A DNA stretch of 6,273 nucleotides. Source: Bdellovibrio sp. ZAP7 (GTDB taxonomy: Bacteria; Bacteroidota; Bacteroidia; Flavobacteriales; Flavobacteriaceae). Location of the stretch: positions 1-6,273 of the forward strand of contig CALPKO020000089.1 of assembly GCA_943324165.2 (NCBI GenBank), in the 5' to 3' direction. The notes under the pieces were generated by a model. The model was not told where the DNA came from, did not search any database, and saw only the letters and a list, made by a program, of their open reading frames with translations. Numbering within the stretch: the stretch's first letter is position 1; every line of letters starts with the position of its first letter. Shown here piece after piece: positions 1 to 6,077 of this stretch. The translations under genes and the position numbers were made by a program.

Positions 1-146
1 ATTAACTCTTCGTTTTCATCAGACACTTTTCGGACTTCCTTTTTCAGATCAGCATATTTATTTTCTAAATCATTGAATACTTTTTTAGAAACACAACCAG
101 TCATAATTGTTGATAACACGAAGAAAATTGAAATTTTTTTGATCAT
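1..146 (-). CDS. Lipoprotein with coiled-coil start, probably OmpA-family (partial, 3' end outside window)
   Basis: Only the first 48 codons are present; the gene reads leftward off the window. The ATG at 146-144 opens a lipoprotein signal: MIKK, then a hydrophobic stretch, then MTGC as the lipobox with Cys18 as the lipidated residue. The mature part begins VSKKVFNDLENKYADLKKE and continues rich in E, K, D and N with heptad-like spacing, so it is probably a coiled coil. From general knowledge of flavobacteria, this opening (Cys-VSKK followed by a long charged helix) is typical of envelope lipoproteins that end in an OmpA peptidoglycan-binding domain; that domain is not visible here, so the assignment is inference. 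It lies 34 bp downstream of the exonuclease III gene on the same strand, with no TAnnTTTG box or terminator in the gap, which suggests co-transcription. The lipoprotein call is firm and the family is tentative. Confidence 0.8.
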   Translation of the reverse strand, partial: MIKKISIFFVLSTIMTGCVSKKVFNDLENKYADLKKEVRKVSDENEEL

Positions 147-180
147 TTTGATAAGTTTTACTTTTTTAATTGTTTTTGAA

Positions 181-942
181 TTATTGAATTTCCGCCAAAA
201 CAGGGCAATGGTCAGAATGTTTGGCCTCTGGTAAAATTGTTGCTCTTTTCAATCGATTTTCGATAGCCTTAGCAACCAAAATGTAATCGATTCTCCAACC
301 TTTGTTATTTGCTCTCGCTCCAGCTCTATAGCTCCACCAAGAATAATGATGTGGGTCTTTATTGAAATGGCGAAAACTATCTACAAACCCAGATTTCATA
401 AACATATCCAACCACGATCGCTCTTCGGGCAAAAATCCTGAAATAGTTTTATTTCTTATTGGATCATGGATGTCGATTGGTTCGTGACAAATATTATAAT
501 CGCCACAAATTACTAAATTGGGAATTTGGTTTTTTAATTTGTCAATATAACGATGAAAATCATCCATGAACATGAATTTATGATCTAATCTTTCGATGTT
601 AGTACCCGATGGCAAATACAAACTCATAACAGATAAATCATCAAAATCGACACGAAGATTTCTCCCTTCAAAATCCATGTGCTCAATTCCGGTTCCAAAA
701 ACTATATTTTTAGGTTCTGTTTTGCACAAAATGGCTACGCCGCTGTAACCTTTTTTGGTTGCCGAAAAATAATATTGAAAAGGATAGCCCGAATTTTTAA
801 TATCTTCAACGGGAATTTGGTCTTCATTGGCTTTAATTTCTTGTAAACAAATCACGTCAGGATTAGCGTGTTGCAACCAGTCGATGAAACCTTTTGAAAT
901 GGCTGCTCGAATTCCGTTTACATTGTAGGAAATAATTTTCAT
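181..942 (-). CDS. xth: Exodeoxyribonuclease III (AP endonuclease, EEP family)
   Basis: A DNA-repair nuclease of the exonuclease III / AP endonuclease family. By homology it cleaves 5' to abasic sites and has 3'-5' exonuclease and 3'-phosphatase activity in cytoplasmic base excision repair, using Mg2+. The 253-aa length is close to the usual 250-270. The family's catalytic residues are in order: Asn7 (SYNVNGIRA), Glu35 (LQEIKA, metal ligand), Tyr109 (YLPSG), Asp148 and Asn150 (GDYN), Asp219 (WRIDYIL), and the terminal Asp244-His245 pair (SDHCPV). The aromatic SWWSYRAGARANNKGWR stretch (201-217) matches the DNA-binding segment before the RIDY motif. The start ATG at 942-940 begins directly with the MKIISYNVNG strand expected at the N-terminus. 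There is no Shine-Dalgarno sequence, as usual in Bacteroidota. A promoter box lies 18 bp upstream, and the gene diverges from the acyltransferase gene. It appears intact with no unusual features. Confidence 0.96.
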   Translation of the reverse strand: MKIISYNVNGIRAAISKGFIDWLQHANPDVICLQEIKANEDQIPVEDIKNSGYPFQYYFSATKKGYSGVAILCKTEPKNIVFGTGIEHMDFEGRNLRVDFDDLSVMSLYLPSGTNIERLDHKFMFMDDFHRYIDKLKNQIPNLVICGDYNICHEPIDIHDPIRNKTISGFLPEERSWLDMFMKSGFVDSFRHFNKDPHHYSWWSYRAGARANNKGWRIDYILVAKAIENRLKRATILPEAKHSDHCPVLAEIQ

Positions 943-960
943 TTATTGAATATTAATTTT

Positions 961-987
961 CAAAAATACTTAAAAACCATTTAACAA
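961..987 (-). promoter_or_regulatory. Bacteroidota-type promoter for xth
   Basis: On the minus strand, TATTTTTG (968-961) fits the Bacteroidota -7 consensus TAnnTTTG exactly. A TTG (987-985) lies 16 bp upstream, just short of the usual 17-23 bp spacing to the -33 element. The box ends 18 bp before the xth start codon, giving a short leader. Such boxes occur by chance in AT-rich DNA, but position and orientation support it. Confidence 0.5.
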
Positions 988-1051
988 CAGCACATCAAAA
1001 ATCATTTTTTGTTTAATAACCAAAGATTCCTTCAACCTAACAAGTTTTTTC

Positions 1052-1059
1052 TATCTTTG
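1052..1059 (+). promoter_or_regulatory. Bacteroidota-type -7 promoter element for the acyltransferase gene
   Basis: TATCTTTG is an exact match to TAnnTTTG and lies 26 bp upstream of the ATG at 1086. No clear TTTG -33 element sits at the expected distance; only a weak TTC occurs at 1031-1033. The stretch between box and start is A-rich (CAAAAACAAACAAAAC), typical of flavobacterial leaders without Shine-Dalgarno pairing. Confidence 0.55.
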
Positions 1060-1085
1060 TTTTTACCAAAAACAAACAAAACTAC

Positions 1086-2888
1086 ATGGGTTTAGTTACC
1101 GCAAAAGAAATAGCAAAAGCAATAAATGTCACAAAATATGGTGTGTTCGGAACTTTTTTCGGATGGCTTTTGATGAAAGTGCTTCAAATTTCGAGGTTAA
1201 ATAAAATTTACGACAAAAACAAACACCTTAAAGATTTAGAGTTTTTGAATGCAATTTTGGATCAACTTCAAATTAAATTTGAAATTCCTGATGAAGATTT
1301 AAAAAGGTTGCCAAAAGAAGGAGCTTATATTACCATTTCAAATCATCCTTTGGGAGGAATTGATGGTGTTTTATTATTGAAATTGATGCTCGAAAGGGAA
1401 CCAAATTTTAAGATTATTGCCAATTTTTTATTGCACCGAATCGAGCCTTTGAAACGTTATATAATGCCCGTAAATCCATTTGAAAACCACAAAAACGCAA
1501 AATCAAGTGTGGTGGGAATAAAAGAAACTTTGCGCCATTTGAGCGATGGAAAACCACTAGGGATGTTTCCTGCTGGTGAAGTTTCATCCTATAAAGATGG
1601 GAAATTAATGGTCGATAAAGCTTGGGAAGAAGGAGCTATAAAAGTAATTAGAAAAGCGCAAGTACCGGTTATTCCTATTTATTTTCATGCAAAAAACAGT
1701 CGTTTGTTTTATTTGATGTCGAAAATCGATCCAACAATGCGAACGGCAAAGTTACCTTCTGAAGTTTTTTCACAAAAAGACAGGGTAATAAAAGTTAGGA
1801 TTGGTAAATCGATTTCTGTAGCAGAACAAAACGAACACCAAACCATTGAAGAATATTCGGAATTTTTGAGAAAGAAAACCTATATGTTGGCAAATCCTTT
1901 TGAAAAAGAGAGTAAATTGCTTTCAACTCCAAATTTAAAATTGCCGAAAAGTCCGAAAAAAATTGTTACGGCCGCCAATCAAGACAAAATCATTTTAGAA
2001 GTAAATGCACTTCGAACCGCCGATTGCCGATTACTTCAAAGCAAAAATTATGAAGTTTTTTTCACGAAAGCCAACAAAATTCCGAATGTTTTGCATGAAA
2101 TCGGACGGCTTCGAGAAATTACATTTAGAGAAGTTGGCGAAGGAACAAATGAGTCAATAGACATTGATAAATATGACCAATATTATCACCACATGTTTCT
2201 GTGGGATGAAGATGCCCACGTTATTGCTGGTGCTTACCGAATGGGAATGGGTTCAGAAATTTTCCCAAAAATGGGGGTTGAAGGTTTTTATCTAAACGGA
2301 TTGTTTCGCTTTGAATCTGAACTCAACGAAATGCTGCAACAATCGATTGAAATGGGTCGCGCGTTCGTAATTAAAGAATACCAACAAAAGCCGATGCCAC
2401 TGTTTTTGCTTTGGCGAGGTATTATGCATGTTACCTTGCGCAATCCTGAACATAAATTTTTGATTGGCGGAGTTAGCATTAGCAATCAATTTTCTGATTT
2501 TTCCAAATCATTGATGATAGAATTCATGAAATCTAATTATTATGATCCATATATTTCTAAATATATTCATCCAAAAAAAGAATATAAAGTAAAGTTGAAA
2601 GATGCTGATAAAGATTTTATTTTTGATGAAGCTGAATCAGACTTGAACAAATTTGACAAAATCATTGACGAATTAGAACCTGGAAATCTTCGTTTGCCTG
2701 TTTTGATAAAAAAATACATCAAACAAAATGCAAAATTAGTGGCATTTAATGTCGATCCGCTTTTTAATAATGCAATTGATGGCTTGATGTATATTAGAAT
2801 TGCCGATATTCCCGAAAGCACGATGAAACCAGTTATGGAAGAATTTCAAGCAGAATTAGAACGCAAATCCTCCGAAAAAGGATTTTAA
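1086..2888 (+). CDS. olsF: Bifunctional OlsF-type acyltransferase (LPLAT + GNAT domains), aminolipid synthesis
   Basis: A 600-aa fusion of two acyltransferase domains. Residues about 75-245 form a lysophospholipid acyltransferase (PlsC-like) domain: the active-site box is SNHPLGGIDG (His87, Asp93), followed by GMFPAGEVSSY (159-169, in place of FPEGT) and VPVIPIYFHA (193-202). Residues about 315-480 form an Acetyltransf_5/GNAT-like N-acyltransferase domain (EIGRLREITFREVGEG, YLNGLFRF, EMGRAFVIKEYQ, LLWRGI). The tail LRLPVLIKKYIKQNAK with FNVDPLF is also typical of OlsB/hemolysin-like acyltransferases. A hydrophobic amphipathic stretch (about 18-36) may bind the membrane. This order matches OlsF, known from Serratia and Flavobacterium: the C-terminal domain N-acylates ornithine with a 3-hydroxy-fatty acyl group and the N-terminal domain adds the second acyl chain by ester linkage. 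The amino acid substrate cannot be read from the sequence; glycine or another amino acid is possible, as in Bacteroides glycine lipids. The gene has its own promoter and looks monocistronic. Confidence 0.8.
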   Translation: MGLVTAKEIAKAINVTKYGVFGTFFGWLLMKVLQISRLNKIYDKNKHLKDLEFLNAILDQLQIKFEIPDEDLKRLPKEGAYITISNHPLGGIDGVLLLKLMLEREPNFKIIANFLLHRIEPLKRYIMPVNPFENHKNAKSSVVGIKETLRHLSDGKPLGMFPAGEVSSYKDGKLMVDKAWEEGAIKVIRKAQVPVIPIYFHAKNSRLFYLMSKIDPTMRTAKLPSEVFSQKDRVIKVRIGKSISVAEQNEHQTIEEYSEFLRKKTYMLANPFEKESKLLSTPNLKLPKSPKKIVTAANQDKIILEVNALRTADCRLLQSKNYEVFFTKANKIPNVLHEIGRLREITFREVGEGTNESIDIDKYDQYYHHMFLWDEDAHVIAGAYRMGMGSEIFPKMGVEGFYLNGLFRFESELNEMLQQSIEMGRAFVIKEYQQKPMPLFLLWRGIMHVTLRNPEHKFLIGGVSISNQFSDFSKSLMIEFMKSNYYDPYISKYIHPKKEYKVKLKDADKDFIFDEAESDLNKFDKIIDELEPGNLRLPVLIKKYIKQNAKLVAFNVDPLFNNAIDGLMYIRIADIPESTMKPVMEEFQAELERKSSEKGF

Positions 2889-3198
2889 ACTATTCCATTT
2901 TTTAAGAAAATTGAATTTTATAAATTGAATTTATTGAAAATCTTATTTTTAAGATCCCTTAAAGCAATCGAGTTCATTGAATTTTGATAAATATTTATGT
3001 TTAATTATAACATATTATCAATATATCAAATTTTTTATAAAATATTGACAGTTAGTGATTTATTATATTTATTGAGATATTTTTATTTTAAATTAATAAA
3101 ATTATTAAAATTTTAAATTATAATCAATAAACGGGACAATTTCTGTTTATTTACTGAAATTAAAAATTAAACATGTTAATTTGTTTAATAAAAAAAAA
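2889..3198. other. AT-rich intergenic spacer upstream of the OmpA-family gene
   Basis: About 310 bp of very AT-rich DNA. I see no open reading frame of credible length on either strand and no RNA gene. It holds three copies of ATTGAATTT (listed separately), one weak 6-bp hairpin (ATCTTA-TTTT-TAAGAT, 2940-2955) without a following T-run, and long A/T runs. No convincing terminator follows the acyltransferase stop codon. The length and A/T tracts would suit bent DNA upstream of a strongly expressed gene, but that is inference. Confidence 0.5.
2910..2985 (+). repeat. Three short direct repeats ATTGAATTT
   Basis: ATTGAATTTT at 2910-2919, ATTGAATTTA at 2924-2933 and ATTGAATTTT at 2976-2985 are near-identical 10-mers. 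The first two starts are 14 bp apart and the third follows 52 bp after the second. In DNA this AT-rich, part of the similarity may be chance. No function is assigned. Confidence 0.35.
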
Positions 3199-3227
3199 TT
3201 TCGTTATGTGAAAAAGTTATATATTTG
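3199..3227 (+). promoter_or_regulatory. Bacteroidota-type promoter for the OmpA-family gene
   Basis: TATATTTG (3220-3227) fits TAnnTTTG exactly and lies 24 bp before the ATG at 3252. A poor -33 candidate, TTTCG (3199-3203), sits 16 bp upstream. The leader between box and ATG is almost pure A/T, with A at -3, -6, -12 and -13. That matches the adenine preferences reported for efficient translation without Shine-Dalgarno pairing in Flavobacterium. Confidence 0.6.
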
Positions 3228-3251
3228 CAACAAAATTTAAAATTTAAAATT

Positions 3252-4520
3252 ATGAAAAAACTTTTCCTATCATTAATTTTAGTTAGTTCATTAACAATTG
3301 TAAATGCTCAAACTGAAACTGAAAAAAGTACTGAATCTTCATTTAATAAATGGTCCGTCGAAGTAAATGGCGGCATTAACAGATCGTCTAGACCTTTTAC
3401 CACTGGCTATTTTGCTGCAACTCCTAGTTTTTTTAATGTAGATTTGGGTGTAAGACATATGTTTAATAGTAAATTTGGTGTAAAAACCGATATTGGTTTT
3501 TACAGAATGCAATCGCACAAGCATTCGTTACCTTTTACGACTGAATACTCTAGAGCAAACCTTCAAGGAGTTTTGAATTTTGGAAGAATTATGAATTTTG
3601 AAGAGTTCACAAAAAGTTTTAATATTTTGTTTCATACTGGTATTGGTTACTATCAATTTAGAACAAAAGATACACAACTTACCGACTCGGGTGCGAATTT
3701 TATCGTGGGAATAACCGGGCAAATAAAATTGTCAAATAGAATTGCATTTACCACAGATTTGACCTCTACCACAAACACATTTCAAGATTTTAGTTTTGAT
3801 GGTAAAACTAATATTGAAAGTACAAGAAGAGGTTTTGAAGGAGGAATATTTTCGGCAACCGTTGGTTTGACATTTTACTTAGGTAAAAATGCTCAACATG
3901 CAGATTGGTATTTCGAAGCTAACAAAAACAACGAAGAAATAGAAAAATTGCAGAAAAAAGTAGTTGATTTAGAAACCTTGATGAATGACACAGACAAAGA
4001 TGGCGTTGCTGATTATTTAGACACAGAGCCAAACACAATGGCTGGTGTTGCTGTAAATGCAAAAGGTGTTGCAATTGACAAAAACAATAATAGTGTACCT
4101 GATGAAATCGAGTCATACATGAGCAAAACTTATGGTGATGGAAAAGATAAAGCTTATGTTGCTGACAACAATTTAGTTAAAAACTTCATTAACGAGCAAT
4201 ATATTTCAGTATATTTTGATTACAATAAATCAGTTCCAACAAATGTCTCAACTGAAGGTATAGATTTCATTCTTACTTATTTGAGAAATAACCCAAATGC
4301 CACTGTAGATATTATTGGTCATGCTGATGAATTAGGAAAATCCGCTTACAATGACAAATTATCAACTGCAAGATCTACTAGTGTTAAAAATGTGTTGTTA
4401 GAGGCAAAAATTGCTGAATCTAGATTGAACATTATCCCAGCTGGAGAAGATAATTCGGTTGATAAAAATTCTGAATTAGCCAGAAAGTTAGTTAGAAGAG
4501 TTACTTTTAAAGTTAAATAA
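3252..4520 (+). CDS. OmpA-family outer membrane protein (beta-barrel, Ca-loop linker, peptidoglycan-binding domain)
   Basis: A 422-aa OmpA-type protein that should sit in the outer membrane and bind peptidoglycan. Residues 1-19 are a Sec signal peptide (MKKLFLSLILVSSL..., predicted cleavage after VNA). Residues about 33-211 alternate polar and aromatic strands and close with TVGLTFYLG, an OmpA-like barrel. A short helix (about 226-244, EEIEKLQKKVVDLETL) leads to thrombospondin-3-like acidic loops: DTDKDGVADYLD (246-257) and the weaker DKNNNSVPDEIE (276-287). The OmpA C-terminal domain is at about 317-422, with YFDYNKS, GHADELG and NDKLSTAR; Asp359 and Arg374 are 15 residues apart, like the diaminopimelate-binding pair of E. 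coli OmpA (D271/R286). The architecture resembles the abundant P60-type antigen of flavobacteria. I chose the ATG at 3252 because an upstream in-frame TTG at 3225 lies inside the promoter box and would put nine polar residues before the signal peptide. The gene has its own promoter and terminator. Confidence 0.93.
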   Translation: MKKLFLSLILVSSLTIVNAQTETEKSTESSFNKWSVEVNGGINRSSRPFTTGYFAATPSFFNVDLGVRHMFNSKFGVKTDIGFYRMQSHKHSLPFTTEYSRANLQGVLNFGRIMNFEEFTKSFNILFHTGIGYYQFRTKDTQLTDSGANFIVGITGQIKLSNRIAFTTDLTSTTNTFQDFSFDGKTNIESTRRGFEGGIFSATVGLTFYLGKNAQHADWYFEANKNNEEIEKLQKKVVDLETLMNDTDKDGVADYLDTEPNTMAGVAVNAKGVAIDKNNNSVPDEIESYMSKTYGDGKDKAYVADNNLVKNFINEQYISVYFDYNKSVPTNVSTEGIDFILTYLRNNPNATVDIIGHADELGKSAYNDKLSTARSTSVKNVLLEAKIAESRLNIIPAGEDNSVDKNSELARKLVRRVTFKVK

Positions 4521-4538
4521 TAATTCGAAAAATAAATT

Positions 4539-4571
4539 AAAAAAGCCGTTTCAATGAAACGGCTTTTTTTT
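4539..4571 (+). terminator. Rho-independent terminator of the OmpA-family gene
   Basis: The left arm 4539-4552 pairs perfectly with the right arm 4556-4569 around a 3-nt loop (AAT), a 14-bp stem with the GC core GCCG/CGGC. It is flanked by an A-run and followed by a run of eight T (4564-4571). It begins 19 bp after the stop codon at 4518-4520. The A-run on the other side could also let it work in reverse, but no minus-strand gene reads into it here. Confidence 0.93.
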
Positions 4572-4784
4572 GTTTAAAAACATGTAACAACTGCACATTT
4601 AATTTTCCTACAATTTATGAAACTACTTTCAATAAACCTTTAAAAGCCAATTAGGGATTTTCTCTTAAAACCATTTTTCAATAACAACCAAACACTCATT
4701 TTTATCGCCTTTTTTAGCTCTAAATTTTTCAAGCGATTTACATCAATATTTTTTTGTTTAAGGTTTATTTTATATTAACATCCG
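4572..4784. other. Intergenic spacer between terminator and sufS promoter
   Basis: About 210 bp of AT-rich DNA. Stop codons are frequent in all frames; the longest plus-strand start I noted (ATG at 4618) ends after a few codons. I see no RNA gene, riboswitch-like structure or clear operator such as an IscR-type palindrome. Confidence 0.5.
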
Positions 4785-4819
4785 TTTGACAAAAAAATGT
4801 TTCTAATTACTTACTTTTG
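4785..4819 (+). promoter_or_regulatory. Bacteroidota-type promoter for sufS
   Basis: TTTG at 4785-4788 and TACTTTTG at 4812-4819 are separated by 23 bp, within the 17-23 bp range of the Bacteroidota -33/-7 promoter, and both match consensus. The -7 box ends 23 bp before the ATG at 4843. It is the most complete promoter in the window and indicates that sufS starts its own transcription unit. Confidence 0.65.
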
Positions 4820-4842
4820 TATTTAGAATTTTTATAAATAAG

Positions 4843-6057
4843 ATGTTAGATATTCAAAAAGTTAGAGCAGATTTTCCGATACTTTCTCAAAAAGTAAACG
4901 GAAAAAAATTGGTATATTTCGATAACGGCGCAACTTCACAAAAACCTCAAGTTGTGATTGATGCGATTTCAAAATATTATCAGGAAATTAATGCAAATAT
5001 TCATAGAGGTGTTCATACTTTAAGTCAATTAGCAACAGATGCTTACGAAGTTTCACGTGGTAAAATTCAAAAACATATTAATGCTGAAAATCCATTTGAA
5101 ATTATTTTTACGGCTGGCACAACGCATGCCATCAATTTAGTTGCCAATGGATTTGGTTCTATTTTAAAAAATGGTGATGAAATTTTGGTGTCTGCAATGG
5201 AACATCACAGCAATATAGTGCCTTGGCAAATGCTTTGCGAAAAAACGGGAGCAGTTTTAAAAGTTATTCCGATGAACGAAGACGGCGAATTAATTTTGTC
5301 AGCATTTGATGAATTACTTTCTCATAAAACAAAGATTGTTACTGTTAATCACATTTCAAATGCTTTGGGAACTGTGAATCCAATAAGATACATTATCAAT
5401 AAATCGCATGAATTCGGCGCTGCCGTATTGATTGATGGCGCGCAAGCTGTTCCGCATTTGATACCAGATGTTCAAGAATTAGATTGTGATTTTTACGTGT
5501 TTTCAGGACACAAAATTTGTGCTCCAACAGGAATTGGCGTTTTGTATGGTAAACAAGACTGGTTGCGAAAACTTCCTCCTTATCAAGGTGGTGGCGAAAT
5601 GATTAAAGAAGTAACTTTCGAAAAAACAACCTATGCAGATTTGCCGCATAAATTTGAAGCAGGAACGCCCAATATTGAAGGCGGAATTGTGCTTGGAACT
5701 GCAATAGATTACTTAAATGAAATTGGGTTTGATAATATTCAACAACAAGAAAATGAATTGTTAGAATATGCCACAAAACAACTTTTAGCAATTGATGGCC
5801 TGAAAATTTATGGGACGGCACAAGAAAAAACATCGGTAATTTCATTTAATATCGGAAATATTCATCCTTACGATATCGGCGTAATTATTGATAAATTAGG
5901 AATTGCTGTAAGAACTGGGCACCATTGTGCACAGCCAGTCATGGATTTCTTTAAAATACCCGGAACAATTAGGGCGAGTTTTGCATTTTACAATACCAAA
6001 GAAGAAATTGATATATTTGTAAACGCTATCAAAAAAGCGAAAATGATGCTGGAATAA
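4843..6057 (+). CDS. sufS: Cysteine desulfurase, SufS family
   Basis: A PLP enzyme that converts cysteine to alanine and passes the sulfur as a persulfide to Fe-S cluster assembly, usually through SufE or SufU to SufBCD. The 404-aa length is normal for SufS (about 406). Visible family features are YFDNGATSQKP (25-35), NIHRGVHTLS (52-61), FTAGTTHAINLVA (89-101), the PLP-stacking His121 in EHHSN, Asp198 in LIDGAQAVPH, the Schiff-base Lys224 in SGHKICAPTGIG, KFEAGTPN (270-277), and the persulfide Cys362 in RTGHHCAQPVM, followed by IRASFAFYNT. The short RTGHHCAQP catalytic loop marks the group II SufS/CsdA type rather than IscS/NifS. Start ATG 4843 places the conserved opening DIQKVRADFPIL at the N-terminus; no Shine-Dalgarno sequence is seen. 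It has its own promoter and is followed 20 bp later by a lipoprotein gene. SufS versus the paralogue CsdA cannot be settled from this window alone. Confidence 0.93.
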   Translation: MLDIQKVRADFPILSQKVNGKKLVYFDNGATSQKPQVVIDAISKYYQEINANIHRGVHTLSQLATDAYEVSRGKIQKHINAENPFEIIFTAGTTHAINLVANGFGSILKNGDEILVSAMEHHSNIVPWQMLCEKTGAVLKVIPMNEDGELILSAFDELLSHKTKIVTVNHISNALGTVNPIRYIINKSHEFGAAVLIDGAQAVPHLIPDVQELDCDFYVFSGHKICAPTGIGVLYGKQDWLRKLPPYQGGGEMIKEVTFEKTTYADLPHKFEAGTPNIEGGIVLGTAIDYLNEIGFDNIQQQENELLEYATKQLLAIDGLKIYGTAQEKTSVISFNIGNIHPYDIGVIIDKLGIAVRTGHHCAQPVMDFFKIPGTIRASFAFYNTKEEIDIFVNAIKKAKMMLE

Positions 6058-6077
6058 TAATTTATAAATCTTTCAAA

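Noticed and set aside
2288..2489. Two overlapping 65-codon open frames on the minus strand inside the acyltransferase gene
   Set aside because: They lie opposite well-conserved GNAT-domain coding sequence, have no recognisable protein features and no promoter box; they are antisense shadows.
2865..2886. Hairpin AAATCC/GGATTT overlapping the acyltransferase stop codon
   Set aside because: It has a 6-bp stem with a 9-nt loop and only four T, so it is too weak to call a terminator and lies within coding sequence.
2940..2955. Hairpin ATCTTA-TTTT-TAAGAT as a terminator for the acyltransferase gene
   Set aside because: The stem is 6 bp with a single G-C pair and is not followed by a T-run (next bases are CCCTTAAAG).
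3045..3069. TTGACA (3045-3050) followed by TATATT, resembling a proteobacterial sigma-70 promoter
   Set aside because: The spacing is only 13 bp, and the primary sigma factor of Bacteroidota uses TTTG/TAnnTTTG elements; it is likely chance in AT-rich DNA.
5603..5845. 80-codon minus-strand open frame inside sufS
   Set aside because: It lies opposite conserved SufS sequence (KFEAGTPN region), and its composition reflects antisense reading of AT-rich codons.
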